Shown: one piece after another, positions 24,757-34,782 of the stretch
Position numbering within the stretch: position 1 is the stretch's first letter
Layout of the letters: the number at the start of each line of letters is the position of its first letter
Assembly: GCA_046318675.1 (NCBI GenBank)
Contig: JBKCUA010000006.1
Span: 40,802-104,801, forward strand
Source: JBKCUA01 sp046318675
GTDB taxonomy: Bacteria > Pseudomonadota > Alphaproteobacteria > JAJTHO01
DNA: 64,000 bases
Reading direction: 5' to 3'
Position numbers and translations under genes: made by a program
Notes under the pieces: model-generated
Database searches by the model: none
The model's input: the letters and a program-made list of their open reading frames with translations, nothing else
Told to the model about the DNA's origin: nothing

Positions 24757-25479
24757 ATGAATATTTCCCTAGGGCATATTGTCCGCGCCTATGATGAAGA
24801 ATTAACACAACTCACCCTCTGCACCATCCGCATGGGAAGCAAGGTTGAGGAATTACTAAGCCATGCCTTGCGTTCCCTACATACCCGAGACAACGACCTT
24901 GCCGCGGCGACCTATGAAGACGATAATACCGTTGATGCCCTAGAAGTTGAGGTCAACGATCAAATTTTGCAAATTCTTGCCTTGCGTCAGCCCATGGCCT
25001 CAGATTTACGTCTCATAGTTGGGAGTATGAGGATTGCCCGAGATTTAGAACGCATCGGCGACTATGCTGCCAATTTTGCAAAGCGCGCATATTACCTCAA
25101 TGGTCAACCAAAGATTGAGCCCATCTCATCGCTGCTCCGGCTAGGTGGCTTAGTTCTGCCCATTTTGGGCGAGGCTCTGCAATCATATGCTGAACGCAGT
25201 ATTGTTCATGCTGATACCGCCTGCGCTGGTGACGATGCTGTTGATGCGGCTTATGAAGAACTGTTCGCCCAGACTATTGAAGCCATGGAGCGCGATCCTA
25301 GCAATGCTGCTTCTTACGTTCATATACTTTTCATGGGAAAAAATATGGAGCGCATCGGCGACCGAGCCACCAACATTGCTGAAACCGTTCATTTCATCGT
25401 CCACGGTTCTCTCCCCCGTGTACCACGACGCCCCAATATTGCGGCCGCTCTTAAAACAAAGCATTTCCCCCAAGCATGA
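24757..25479 (+). CDS. phoU: Phosphate signalling protein PhoU
   Basis: Negative regulator linking the Pst transporter to PhoR/PhoB. 240 residues with the two PhoU repeats, each carrying the metal-binding E/D motif: DLERIGDYAANFAKRA near 100-115 and NMERIGDRATNIAETVHF near 197-214, plus LRQPMASDLRLIVGSMRIA. phoB follows with 4-bp overlap. The pst genes and phoR are not in the window. Confidence 0.96.
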   Translation: MNISLGHIVRAYDEELTQLTLCTIRMGSKVEELLSHALRSLHTRDNDLAAATYEDDNTVDALEVEVNDQILQILALRQPMASDLRLIVGSMRIARDLERIGDYAANFAKRAYYLNGQPKIEPISSLLRLGGLVLPILGEALQSYAERSIVHADTACAGDDAVDAAYEELFAQTIEAMERDPSNAASYVHILFMGKNMERIGDRATNIAETVHFIVHGSLPRVPRRPNIAAALKTKHFPQA

Positions 25480-26189
25480 CTACCCGCCCCTTGGTGCTGA
25501 TTGCAGAAGACGAATCGGCTATTGCTACCTTGCTACGCTATAATCTTGAACAGGCCGGATTCACTATTGAACATTGTACCGATGGTGATACGGCATTAAA
25601 AAAAGCCCGAACCATAGAACCTGATTTAGTCATTTTAGACTGGATGTTGCCGATTATGTCGGGGCTTGAAGTATGCCGTCAATTACGGGGCTTTGCCGAG
25701 ACTGAACGCCTGCCGGTCATCATGCTCACCGCCCGCACCGAAGAAAGTGACCGCGTTCGTGGTCTTACCTTCGGCGCAGATGATTATATCACCAAGCCTT
25801 TTTCACCAGCAGAACTCGTTGCCAGAGTTCGCGGTCTTCTCCGGCGCAGCGGTACAGCCACTCCGGGTTCGGGACTACTCACCTGCGGTGATTTAAGCAT
25901 TGATACTAATCGCCATCATGTCCAGCGAAGCAGCCGTATCGTGCACTTAGCTCCAACTGAATACAAGATCCTACTATTCTTAATGCAGCAGCCAGGCAAG
26001 GTTTTCTCCCGTGATGAAGTACTAAGCGGGGTTTGGGGAGATGCCATTCATGTCGAAGAGCGCACGATTGATGTGCACATTCGCCGTTTACGGCGCGCTC
26101 TAAACGAGGGAGGCGAACCTGATTTAGTACGAACCGTTCGCGCCGCTGGATATGCTATCACGCCACCTTCTTTAACCGCAACCGACTAG
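25476..26189 (+). CDS. phoB: Phosphate regulon response regulator PhoB
   Basis: OmpR/PhoB-family regulator of 237 residues. Receiver: LIAEDESAIATLL, LDWMLPIMSGLEV with phospho-Asp about residue 53, MLTARTEESD, ITKPFSPAEL. Winged helix from about 140: LAPTEYKILLFLMQQPGKVF, and ERTIDVHIRRLRRAL, then VRAAGYAI. Overlaps phoU by 4 bp. Confidence 0.95.
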   Translation: MTTRPLVLIAEDESAIATLLRYNLEQAGFTIEHCTDGDTALKKARTIEPDLVILDWMLPIMSGLEVCRQLRGFAETERLPVIMLTARTEESDRVRGLTFGADDYITKPFSPAELVARVRGLLRRSGTATPGSGLLTCGDLSIDTNRHHVQRSSRIVHLAPTEYKILLFLMQQPGKVFSRDEVLSGVWGDAIHVEERTIDVHIRRLRRALNEGGEPDLVRTVRAAGYAITPPSLTATD

Positions 26190-26203
26190 CAGGATATTTC
26201 ATC

Positions 26204-27070
26204 ATGGGAAAAAAAATTGGCATTATCGGGGGCAGCGGCCTTTACGCCCTAGAGGGAATCTCATCCTTAGAATGGCGGGATATAAAAACTCCCTTTGGCG
26301 ATCCTTCCGATGCCATTGGCGCAGCACAATTAGGTGCAGCAGAATTGTTTTTCCTCCCCCGTCATGGCCGAGGTCATCGCCATAATCCTTCGGAGATTAA
26401 TTATCGTGCTAATATTGCCGCCCTTAAAATGCTGGGTGTTACCGACGTTATTTCTGTTAGTGCGGTAGGATCGCTCCGCGAGGATCGCGCCCCCGGCAGT
26501 TTGGTGTTTGTGGATCAATTTATCGATCGTACCATTAATCGTGCCAAAACCTTTTTTACCAGTGGCTGCGTTGCCCATGTATCTATGGCCGAACCAATAT
26601 GCACAACATTAAGCCGTTTTTTATTTGAACAAGCCAAACGCCTTGGCTTGAACGCTACCTTTGGTGGCACCTACTTAGCCATGGAAGGACCGCAATTTTC
26701 ATCTCTTGCCGAATCTAAGCTCTATCGATCATGGGGGTGCGATGTCATTGGCATGACCAATATGCCAGAAGCCAAATTAGCGCGCGAAGCAGAACTTGCT
26801 TATGCCAGCATTGCCTGCGTCACGGATTATGACTGCTGGCACCAAGATCATGGCCATGTTAATGTCGAAGCAGTTCTTAAAACATTGAGCACCAATATCA
26901 ACAATAGTCAAAAGCTGCTGGCCACAAGCCTACCTCTATGGGCTGAATATGATTATAAGGACGACCAAGGATGCTACCGGGCTCTCGACAATGCTATCAT
27001 AACCGCCCCGCAAGCACGAGATTTACAATTAGTGGATCGCCTGCGCCCAATTGCTGGGCGCGTTCTTTGA
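26204..27070 (+). CDS. mtnP: S-methyl-5'-thioadenosine phosphorylase
   Basis: Cleaves methylthioadenosine to adenine and methylthioribose-1-phosphate in methionine salvage. 288 residues: KKIGIIGGSGLYAL, FLPRHGRGHRHNPSEINYRA (phosphate and base site), SAVGSLRED, GGTYLAMEGPQFSS, CDVIGMTNMPEAKLAREAEL, and CVTDYDCWH. It starts 14 bp after phoB with AGGATAT upstream, so it probably shares that transcript. Its last 42 bp overlap the convergent gene at 27029. Confidence 0.94.
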   Translation: MGKKIGIIGGSGLYALEGISSLEWRDIKTPFGDPSDAIGAAQLGAAELFFLPRHGRGHRHNPSEINYRANIAALKMLGVTDVISVSAVGSLREDRAPGSLVFVDQFIDRTINRAKTFFTSGCVAHVSMAEPICTTLSRFLFEQAKRLGLNATFGGTYLAMEGPQFSSLAESKLYRSWGCDVIGMTNMPEAKLAREAELAYASIACVTDYDCWHQDHGHVNVEAVLKTLSTNINNSQKLLATSLPLWAEYDYKDDQGCYRALDNAIITAPQARDLQLVDRLRPIAGRVL

Positions 27071-27688
27071 TTCTGCTCCGGACATTGCTACAATATCAAT
27101 GGTCACCTTCTGACCATTCACGCCCAAAATCAATGAATCTTGACCATCTGTTACCTCATCGTGCTGAATGCTGACCATTCCCGCCACCACATCACGATAG
27201 GTAAAGGTGTCCCCTGGACGAAGCACCAACGCATCACATAATACAAAACAATTCTCAGGAGCTTGCTCGAGAAAAAAATCCAAATCAAGAGCTTGTGTCT
27301 GCGTACTCTCCACCAAAGGTAAAATATGTTCCTGATTAAGGAAGGCTGAAGTACCCCAGGCAACTTGTACTACCCTGTCATTATATTCGTTATTTTTAAC
27401 AACAGGCTTATTTGCTAACATAGCGCGTGCAAAAGCCCCGGTTAAAACATCTACTTCAGAGCGCTCAAGGCTCCGCCCGTTTTTATCGATAAGGATAGGA
27501 CTTTTGTCATTATAATACCCTGTGACTAAGACCGAAATATCATCCGCAAAAGTAATAAGCAAATCAGGCTTAGCCGGCAAAAAATGGGCTGTTACGATAT
27601 CGCCGCCCACGACTACTTGCTCATGTCCTTTACCATCGATAATGGATATCATATCTGTCTGCTGCACGATAGGATTTGGCAATTTCAT
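27029..27688 (-). CDS. Small adhesin-like protein with Bap-prefix-like and CSPG/cadherin-like regions
   Basis: 219 residues. The N-terminal part (PDLLITFADDISVLVTGYYN then PILIDKNGR) resembles the prefix domain found at the start of type I secreted biofilm adhesins. The C-terminal half (LVLRPGDTFTYRDVVAGMVS, then IQHDEVTDGQDSLILGVNG) fits the pattern of CSPG/NG2- or cadherin-like repeats (GDTFTxxDVxAGxVxxxHD). There is no Sec signal peptide and no RTX calcium repeat. GGAGGA lies 6-7 nt before the ATG. It overlaps mtnP convergently by 42 bp. The domain reading is by eye and could be wrong; it may be a stand-alone cargo of the secretion locus at 43.9-50.9 kb or a truncated adhesin. Confidence 0.5.
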   Translation of the reverse strand: MKLPNPIVQQTDMISIIDGKGHEQVVVGGDIVTAHFLPAKPDLLITFADDISVLVTGYYNDKSPILIDKNGRSLERSEVDVLTGAFARAMLANKPVVKNNEYNDRVVQVAWGTSAFLNQEHILPLVESTQTQALDLDFFLEQAPENCFVLCDALVLRPGDTFTYRDVVAGMVSIQHDEVTDGQDSLILGVNGQKVTIDIVAMSGAESKNAPSNWAQAIH

Positions 27689-27797
27689 GTGGCATTCCTC
27701 CCATGAGGACTTGTGTTATGTTAAGTGATTAATATCACACTCACACACACTTTTCAAGGATTTTGTTTATCAAAAAATATAATTAAAACAATTATTT

Positions 27798-30320
27798 CTA
27801 CCTTATAAACGCATTTTCGCGCATCAAGATTCCTCTTTGTAATAAAAAAACAGCAAACTTCTTATCCGCTAAACTAACGCGCGGGGCATTCCACCGACCG
27901 CTAAAATCAAGTGCCAACGGCGGTGCTTCTGGATACGCAGCAAACCGCAATGCGGCTCGGCCATTTATCAGCCCATCACGTATTTGGTACTGACCGCTAG
28001 CTGCCAGTACTCCCCCCGTAAAATGCCCCGTTAGGTTATTCACATCGAGGCGTCCTGACGCCAAGCGTCCAGACATCTCTGCATCACCTAGAATTAATGC
28101 CCCATCCCCTGATTTTTGGTTATTGCGCATCAGGCTCAATAAATTCTGTAATGCCAGCCCACGCACAGCCACACCCTGAGCCGTCAAAGCAATCTTTCCC
28201 ACACCAATATCAAGCATATCTGCCAAACAGGTTGCTGCCCCAGTCAATGTCACCGCCCCACTCAAGGTTGCTCGACCAACGCCCACCTCAGCGGGTATAT
28301 TCCTCAACCGCAAGGCCACCACTAATTGCGGCACCCCTCCTTGTGCCGAAGGATTAAGTCGTACGGAAGATTCCACTAACCCTTTATCATAATTAGCTTT
28401 TATATTAAAGTTTATTCCCTTCTCTGTCCCTCCCCCTTCCATGATAACATTACGCCACATCCGTACACCGCTCATCTCCGCAAGACGCAACGAAACCTGC
28501 CAAGGTTTACTGACCAATAAACTGTTTAATGGTATTGTTGTTACCGTCTCTCCGGCCAATGCTGGGCATTTTGTTCCTGCCACAGGTGCTGAAATCGGTA
28601 ACAACCCAGCCACATCCCTTGCTGACAGTCGGCCTGCTGTACCCGAAATAACTAACGGCTTATCCACCGTCCATGGCATATTAATGTCAAGATGCAGTGG
28701 CTGTCCTTCGATAGTTCCTTGCACCGATCCAACTTGTATTCCTTCACTGGTTATCTGCACCGAACCCTGTAGGCTTAGAATCGGTGCCATAGAACGCTGT
28801 GCAGCCAGCATACCACTAAACGTAGGCTGACTACGCCCAACATCGAGTGTCCCCTTAATCGTTGTTTGAGAAGCTTCATTAGTCCACATCAAGCTCACAG
28901 GTACCTGCGGCAAACTACCTTGCATTTCAGCAAGGACATTCCCCTGCCCCAAGGCAAGGGGCAACGAACCACCTGACAAAGCAGCGAGAACGCTCGCCTC
29001 ACCCTCCATACGAGCGGCAACCTTTGGCACCAACCGATCCACATCAACGCCAATATACCCTTGAATCCTATCTTCCCCATTTTTATCAACCACCACCAAC
29101 GGGTTTACCTCAAACCGCCGTGAACCCAGCGTCGCTGTACCCCGTATCAATGCCAATGAACGCCCAGCCAATATAGTATCATTAAAATGAAAGTGGACTG
29201 TTACCGGATCCGCAGCATCACGCAGCCGCTGCCAGATGCCCACTGGTTCGGCATCTGGAATAGGCCAAGTTTTCCAGCCCTGCCCCACCACCGTGACACT
29301 CGTCGCCTTATCTTTTTTGACGGCACTGATTGTGATCTCCTCCGTGCCAAGAATAAGGGAGGCATCGCGCACCTGCCACTGATCCAGTCCTCCCTCCACC
29401 ACTGCCCTTGCCGTTATCTCTCCTTGAGGGGCACGCCCCTGACCAATAACCAGCAACGGCTGATCCGGTCGCATCTGTATCTCAAGGCTGGCGTCTTTTA
29501 ATGGTGGCATATCTATCCCCACCCGCACCCGGCCAGACAATGCCGCTCCACTCAAAAACTCTGCCATCGCCATGGCATCACGAAACTCAAAAAAACCTTT
29601 TTCTTTAGTTGATATCATTTGATCATTTTTATAATGCAACGATCCGTCAATCAATACGATATCGTTACTATCTTCAAGACGCAGAGTACCCGTCACGACT
29701 CCACCTGGAAACACCCCTTCACTCAATTTTGCCACTATCACCGAACCTTGCCAAAGTGCTGCCCCCACCAACCGCACGGCTATCGCACGCCCTACAAAAG
29801 GCGATGCCGTGAATGCAAATTGTAACGCGCGATGTTCGGGAAAAAATTTCAGTGCCATATCGTAACGATAGCGGCGTTCTGCCCAACGATAGGCTCCCAC
29901 CACCGCTAACTGATCCACTGCCTGTCGCGTCAAGGCAACACCCATGTCCTCCATAACAGTAAGACTATTGCCCACCTTTATCTCGACTTTAGGAATAGTA
30001 ACCTCCACCCCGGCTCCACCCCAGCGCAGCAATCGCCACCAGGTCAAAAACACCTCCGGCCGATGCGCCATTACAGTAGCCTTCATTCCCGTCGGATGCA
30101 CCTGCACCGCATCCAACAGCACCACCATCCCCGTTAATCCGGGGCGCAGACGCGGCTCGCCCTCAATCTCTACTTGCAAGGGCATCCCGGCCACCATGCG
30201 CTGCACCTGCCCTGTCACCACGGCTTGCCACGGCAACACCCACACAACACCCACCCACAATATCAGCACCAAGCCTATAACTATGCTCAGCCTCTTGCCC
30301 CAACGCGGCCATTGTTTCAT
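27798..30320 (-). CDS. AsmA-family protein
   Basis: Large inner-membrane-anchored periplasmic protein of 840 residues, of the AsmA-like group linked to phospholipid transport and outer membrane homeostasis. From the ATG at 30320 the N-terminus is a basic stretch plus one transmembrane helix (LSIVIGLVLILWVGVVWVLP), then beta-rich sequence including RPGLTGMVVLLDAVQVHP. The C-terminal AsmA domain shows ALTAQGVAVRGLALQNLLSL and LNGRAALRFAAYPEAPPLAL-like segments. An upstream in-frame extension to 30512 is antisense to the amidase gene and is rejected. Divergent from the amidase with a 12-bp gap. Confidence 0.82.
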   Translation of the reverse strand: MKQWPRWGKRLSIVIGLVLILWVGVVWVLPWQAVVTGQVQRMVAGMPLQVEIEGEPRLRPGLTGMVVLLDAVQVHPTGMKATVMAHRPEVFLTWWRLLRWGGAGVEVTIPKVEIKVGNSLTVMEDMGVALTRQAVDQLAVVGAYRWAERRYRYDMALKFFPEHRALQFAFTASPFVGRAIAVRLVGAALWQGSVIVAKLSEGVFPGGVVTGTLRLEDSNDIVLIDGSLHYKNDQMISTKEKGFFEFRDAMAMAEFLSGAALSGRVRVGIDMPPLKDASLEIQMRPDQPLLVIGQGRAPQGEITARAVVEGGLDQWQVRDASLILGTEEITISAVKKDKATSVTVVGQGWKTWPIPDAEPVGIWQRLRDAADPVTVHFHFNDTILAGRSLALIRGTATLGSRRFEVNPLVVVDKNGEDRIQGYIGVDVDRLVPKVAARMEGEASVLAALSGGSLPLALGQGNVLAEMQGSLPQVPVSLMWTNEASQTTIKGTLDVGRSQPTFSGMLAAQRSMAPILSLQGSVQITSEGIQVGSVQGTIEGQPLHLDINMPWTVDKPLVISGTAGRLSARDVAGLLPISAPVAGTKCPALAGETVTTIPLNSLLVSKPWQVSLRLAEMSGVRMWRNVIMEGGGTEKGINFNIKANYDKGLVESSVRLNPSAQGGVPQLVVALRLRNIPAEVGVGRATLSGAVTLTGAATCLADMLDIGVGKIALTAQGVAVRGLALQNLLSLMRNNQKSGDGALILGDAEMSGRLASGRLDVNNLTGHFTGGVLAASGQYQIRDGLINGRAALRFAAYPEAPPLALDFSGRWNAPRVSLADKKFAVFLLQRGILMRENAFIR

Positions 30321-30332
30321 ATTCCCATAGCC

Positions 30333-31019
30333 ATGCGGTGCTTGATTCACTCTTCCCCCTCCCCTAATGCTGATGCGCGGCGATTGCCTATCTCCATGCT
30401 GGTGCTGCACTATACCGGAATGCCCAGCGGCGTGGAAGCCCTTGCCCGCCTGAGGGATCCAGCCAGTAAAGTCAGCGCCCATTACCTCATTGACGACGAA
30501 GGCACCATCCATGGATTAGTGGCCGAGGATCGCCGTGCCTGGCACGCTGGGGTTGGCTTCTGGAGGGGCGTCACCGACATTAACAGTGCCAGCATCGGCA
30601 TTGAGCTGGTCAACCCCGGCCACACCTGGGGCTATCGCCCCTTCCCCTCCGGGCAAATTGAGGCATTATTGGAACTGCTTCAAGACATCACCCAACGCCA
30701 CACCATCCCCGCCCACCACATCATCGCCCACAGCGATCTTGCCCCCGCCCGCAAGCAAGACCCCGGGGAGCTGTTTCCTTGGAAGTACTTGGCAAACAAG
30801 GGCTTTGGCCTCTGGCCGGATGACAGAACCCCGCCCGGTGATCCCAATGCGTTGATCAGCCTCCTCCACGCCCTTGGCTACGATCCCGCCGCCGATCCCG
30901 ATGCGGTGATCACGGCCTTCTGCCGCCACTTCGCCCCGGAGCAGTTGGCAATGCGGGATAGGGAGATTTTAGCGGGACTGGCCGCCAGTCTAAGAAATAT
31001 CTCGTCAAGCCCCCGTTGA
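30333..31019 (+). CDS. N-acetylmuramoyl-L-alanine amidase, AmpD/AmiD type
   Basis: Zinc amidase of the amidase_2 family, 228 residues from ATG 30333. MLVLHYTGMPSG holds the first zinc His, YLIDDEGTIHGLVAEDRRAW and SASIGIELVNPGH follow, and HSDLAPARKQDPGELFPW holds the second His and the Asp/Lys motif. A C-terminal ~50-residue segment (PNALISLLHALGYDPAADP) looks like a peptidoglycan-binding-type tail. No signal peptide is visible, which favours a cytoplasmic AmpD-like recycling role. Ends 4 bp inside ribF. Confidence 0.9.
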   Translation: MRCLIHSSPSPNADARRLPISMLVLHYTGMPSGVEALARLRDPASKVSAHYLIDDEGTIHGLVAEDRRAWHAGVGFWRGVTDINSASIGIELVNPGHTWGYRPFPSGQIEALLELLQDITQRHTIPAHHIIAHSDLAPARKQDPGELFPWKYLANKGFGLWPDDRTPPGDPNALISLLHALGYDPAADPDAVITAFCRHFAPEQLAMRDREILAGLAASLRNISSSPR

Positions 31020-31969
31020 ATAATATTCCTTTCAACCCTATAACCAGCCTCATGATTGGAGTCGTGGCCGCAATTGGGAATTTTGACGGGTTGCACTGCG
31101 GCCATCGCCAGGTATTGGAGGTGACACGGCGGGAGGCTGAACGCCTGGGAGCCAAGCCCGCGGTCATTACTTTTAACCCCCACCCCCGGCGGTTTTTGTG
31201 CCCCGACTGCGCCCCGTTTCAGTTGTTTGATGAAATCGACAAGCGATTGTTCCTCAAAGAAGAAGGCATTGAAACCATCATCGTCCTGCCCTTCGGCAAG
31301 GCGTTGGCCAGCCTCACCCCGGAACAGTTTGTGGATCAAGTCCTCATTGCCGCCGCCAAGGCCAAAGGCGTGGTGGTAGGCTCAGATTTTGTCTTCGGGG
31401 CCGGGCGCAAGGGGCATGTTGAGCACCTCAAGGAATTCGGCGCGGCCAAGGGCTTTGCCGTCACCGTCCTGCCCGACTACCATGCCCCTTCCGGGGTACG
31501 CGCAGGCAGTTCCGCCGTACGGGTCGCCCTAAAAAAAGGCGACGTGGCCACCGCCGCCCAGATTCTCGGCCGCCCTTGGCGCATCAGCGGTATTGTCCAA
31601 CACGGCGCAAACCAAGGGCACGCCCTAGGCTTTCCTACCCTCAATATACCTTTGGGGGAGTACCTTCGCCCGCATTTTGGCGTCTATGCGGTGCGGGTGC
31701 ACACCCCAGGGGGGAATTTTCACGGCATTGCCAACATCGGCGTGCGCCCCACGGTCAACCACAGCGACGAAGCGTTAGTTGAGGCACATCTTTTTGATTA
31801 TAATGGCGATCTTTACGGCGTTCGGGTGTCGGTGGATATCCTGCGCCTTGTGCGGGACGAACGCCGCTTTGAAGATATGCAGGCTCTGCAAACACAAATT
31901 GCCGCCGATGTTGCCTTTGTCCGGGGATTGTTTCAAGATGTCCCTTTGCCTGAGGCTGCCACCGGATGA
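31016..31969 (+). CDS. ribF: Bifunctional riboflavin kinase / FAD synthetase
   Basis: Makes FMN and FAD from riboflavin. 317 residues from a TTG overlapping the amidase stop; an ATG at 31052 is an alternative, but would leave only eight residues before the nucleotide motif. AIGNFDGLHCGHRQVL is the FAD synthetase motif, ITFNPHPRRFL and VVGSDFVFGAGRKG follow. In the kinase domain GHALGFPTLNIPL, HFGVYAVRV and ANIGVRPTV are clear. ileS starts 4 bp before its end. Confidence 0.95.
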   Translation: MNNIPFNPITSLMIGVVAAIGNFDGLHCGHRQVLEVTRREAERLGAKPAVITFNPHPRRFLCPDCAPFQLFDEIDKRLFLKEEGIETIIVLPFGKALASLTPEQFVDQVLIAAAKAKGVVVGSDFVFGAGRKGHVEHLKEFGAAKGFAVTVLPDYHAPSGVRAGSSAVRVALKKGDVATAAQILGRPWRISGIVQHGANQGHALGFPTLNIPLGEYLRPHFGVYAVRVHTPGGNFHGIANIGVRPTVNHSDEALVEAHLFDYNGDLYGVRVSVDILRLVRDERRFEDMQALQTQIAADVAFVRGLFQDVPLPEAATG

Positions 31970-34782
31970 CCAAAGACTACCCCGTTTTCCTACCCAAAAC
32001 CGATTTTCCCATGCGCGGCGATCTGCCTAAGCGTGAGCCGGACATTGCCAAAAACTGGCAGAGTTTAAGTCAAAAAGATTTAGAAAATCAAAAAGATCAA
32101 GAATGTTTTATCCTCCACGATGGTCCCCCCTACGCCAACGGCGCCATTCACATTGGCCATGCCCTTAACAAGATTCTCAAAGACGTTATCAACCGTACCC
32201 AGCGGATGTTGGGCAAGAAGGTGGTCTTTATCCCCGGCTGGGACTGCCACGGCCTGCCCATCGAATGGAAAATCGAGGAAGACTATCGCAAGGCCAAAAA
32301 AGCCAAGACTGACAATGTGCTGGCCTTTCGCGAAGAGTGCCGCCGCTACGCCGCCGAATGGATTGAGAAGCAAAAGGAAGATTTTAAGCGCCTCGGCATT
32401 GATGCCCTCTGGGACAAGCCTTACGTCACCATGGATAAGCATATCGAGGCTCAAATTGCCGGCGAAATCCTCACGGTTTATGAAAAAGGCCTACTGTACC
32501 CCGGGTTTCGCCCCATCTTATGGTCGGTGATTGAGCAAACCGCCCTAGCCGAGGCCGAGGTGGAATACCACCCCCACACCTCCACCGCTGTGTACGTTGC
32601 TTTCCCCGTTATTCATAGTCCTCTGGCGGCACTGGCCAATGCCGAGGTAGTTATCTGGACCACCACGCCGTGGACGTTGCCCGCCAACGCTGCCCTTGCC
32701 GCCAACCCGGCGCTGGACTATGTGCTGGTGGAGGCTGAGGGTCGCCGCTTGATACTGGCCGAGGCACTGGCGGAAAAAACCCTCGCCGTTCTTGGCCTGC
32801 AAGGAACACTTAAAGAACGCTTTCCTGGCACGGCCTTGGCGGGTCTTGTGGCCGCCCATCCTCTGGCAGCGCAAGGATATACTGGCCAGAGGCCGTTGAT
32901 CCTCGCCGATTTTGTCACCGCTGATACCGGCACCGGCTTTGTCCATATTGCCCCCGCCCACGGCGAGGACGATTTTGCTTGCTTTCCCAAAGGACAGGAT
33001 TTCCCCCAAGTGGTGCGGGGTGATGGCACCTATACCGCCACCACGCCCCTGTTTGCCGGCCAGCATATTTTTAAGGTCAAGACAGCTATTTTGGAGGCTC
33101 TGGGGGCTGCGGGTGCTCTGCTCCATGCTGCCGATTTTGAGCATTCCTACCCCCATTCCTGGCGATCCAAAGCACCGCTGATTTACCTCGCCACGCCGCA
33201 ATGGTTCATCAACCTTAACACCGGCGTCCGGCAAGAGGCACTGGACGCCTGCGAGCAGGTTAAATTTTTCCCCGAAGAAGGCAAAAAACGCCTCACCTCC
33301 ACCATTGCCGCCCGGCCAGACTGGTGCGTCTCCCGCCAGCGGACTTGGGGCGTACCCATCCCATTGTTTGTCCATCGTGATACGGGGGAACCGCTGCTGC
33401 CCATCACAGAGTCGCTGAGAAAAAAGCTGAGAGAACAGATTCTGGATTCTTTTCACAATGAGGGTGCCGACGCGTGGTGGACAAAGGATGTCCATTTTTA
33501 CCTGAACGAGATCGTCAATAATCCCGCCGACTATCAAAAAGTCACCGATATTCTCGATGTCTGGTTCGATAGTGGTGCCAGCCACAGTTACGTGTTCCCC
33601 GATAAAAAGGACAGCGACTATCCCGTTGCCGATCTCTACCTTGAAGGCTCGGATCAGCATCGCGGCTGGTTTCAAGCCTCCCTTCTCGAATCCGTCGCCA
33701 CGAGAGAAAAAGCGCCCTTCCGGCAAGTCCTCACCCACGGTTTTGTCCTTGATGAAGCCGGGCGGAAGATGTCCAAGTCCTTGGGCAACGTTATCTCGCC
33801 CCAAGAAGTGGTGGACAAATACGGCGCGGATGTCCTGCGCCTGTGGGTCATCACCCAAGACTATGAAAACGATCTGCGCATCGGCAAAGGCATCTTAGAG
33901 CAAACCGCCGAAAAATACCGCCAGTTCCGCAATACCCTGCGCTATCTTTTAGGTGCCACGGCAGGGTATGATGCGGAAAAAGAAGCGATTAAGGATGGAG
34001 AACAGATTCCCGACCTTGAACAATATGTTGACCTGCAACTGGACACCCTAAAACAATCCGCCCAACGCCTAGGCATTACTTATGACTTCCGCAGATTTTA
34101 TAACGATCTTCACGCGTTTTGCGTGGATGATTTATCTGCGTTTTATCTCGATATCCGCAAAGACGCCCTGTACTGCGATGCCCCGGACTCGCTGCGCCGC
34201 CGGGCGTGCCGGGGGTTATTGGTAGAGCTGCTGCATTGCCTCAATACCTTACTCGCACCCATATTACCGTTTACCGCAGAAGAAGCATGGGTAGCACGGG
34301 GAAAAGACGGCTCTATTCATCAGCAATTCTTCCAAGATCCAAGCCATAGAAGTTATTCAAAAGGATTTTTTGGTGCGGATATTAAAGATCTCAGCAAGGA
34401 TTCTTTCTATGCCTTCCGTCGGGGAGGCACACTGCGAACTATCCGCCGCGTTGTTCTTGGCGCACTCGAGAAAGCCCGCGCCGCCAAGGAAATAGGCTCC
34501 AGCCTGCAGGCCGCCATCACGCTGTATATGCCACAGAATCCAGCCCCTACCGCTAACTGGGCCGAGATATGCATCGTCTCCAAGGCAGAAGTAACAACAG
34601 ATATCCCCCCTGCTGACGCCTTCCGCCTCGCCGACGTGCCCGACGTGGCCGTGGTGGTCACCCGGGCCGAAGGCGAGAAATGCCCCCGCTGCTGGCAGGT
34701 CGGGGCGGCCGGCATGGGCAGCGATGCCAACCATCCCGAACTGTGTGGCCGCTGCGCCGAGGCGGTAAAAGAATATGCGTAA
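31966..34782 (+). CDS. ileS: Isoleucyl-tRNA synthetase
   Basis: Class I synthetase of 938 residues. HIGH at residues 62-65 within ANGAIHIGHALNKILKD, KMSKS at 601-605 in EAGRKMSKSLGNVISPQEVV, an editing domain with TTPWTLPANAALAANP and GTGFVHIAPAHGEDDF, and a C-terminal zinc knuckle CPRCW...CGRC near 905-930. This is the bacterial, mupirocin-sensitive-type architecture. Translationally coupled to ribF and lspA (8-bp overlap). Confidence 0.98.
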   Translation: MTKDYPVFLPKTDFPMRGDLPKREPDIAKNWQSLSQKDLENQKDQECFILHDGPPYANGAIHIGHALNKILKDVINRTQRMLGKKVVFIPGWDCHGLPIEWKIEEDYRKAKKAKTDNVLAFREECRRYAAEWIEKQKEDFKRLGIDALWDKPYVTMDKHIEAQIAGEILTVYEKGLLYPGFRPILWSVIEQTALAEAEVEYHPHTSTAVYVAFPVIHSPLAALANAEVVIWTTTPWTLPANAALAANPALDYVLVEAEGRRLILAEALAEKTLAVLGLQGTLKERFPGTALAGLVAAHPLAAQGYTGQRPLILADFVTADTGTGFVHIAPAHGEDDFACFPKGQDFPQVVRGDGTYTATTPLFAGQHIFKVKTAILEALGAAGALLHAADFEHSYPHSWRSKAPLIYLATPQWFINLNTGVRQEALDACEQVKFFPEEGKKRLTSTIAARPDWCVSRQRTWGVPIPLFVHRDTGEPLLPITESLRKKLREQILDSFHNEGADAWWTKDVHFYLNEIVNNPADYQKVTDILDVWFDSGASHSYVFPDKKDSDYPVADLYLEGSDQHRGWFQASLLESVATREKAPFRQVLTHGFVLDEAGRKMSKSLGNVISPQEVVDKYGADVLRLWVITQDYENDLRIGKGILEQTAEKYRQFRNTLRYLLGATAGYDAEKEAIKDGEQIPDLEQYVDLQLDTLKQSAQRLGITYDFRRFYNDLHAFCVDDLSAFYLDIRKDALYCDAPDSLRRRACRGLLVELLHCLNTLLAPILPFTAEEAWVARGKDGSIHQQFFQDPSHRSYSKGFFGADIKDLSKDSFYAFRRGGTLRTIRRVVLGALEKARAAKEIGSSLQAAITLYMPQNPAPTANWAEICIVSKAEVTTDIPPADAFRLADVPDVAVVVTRAEGEKCPRCWQVGAAGMGSDANHPELCGRCAEAVKEYA

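Noticed and set aside
32545..33858. 437-codon minus-strand frame opposite ileS
   Set aside because: Shadow of ileS third-position GC bias; composition rich in Gly, Gln and His without domains.
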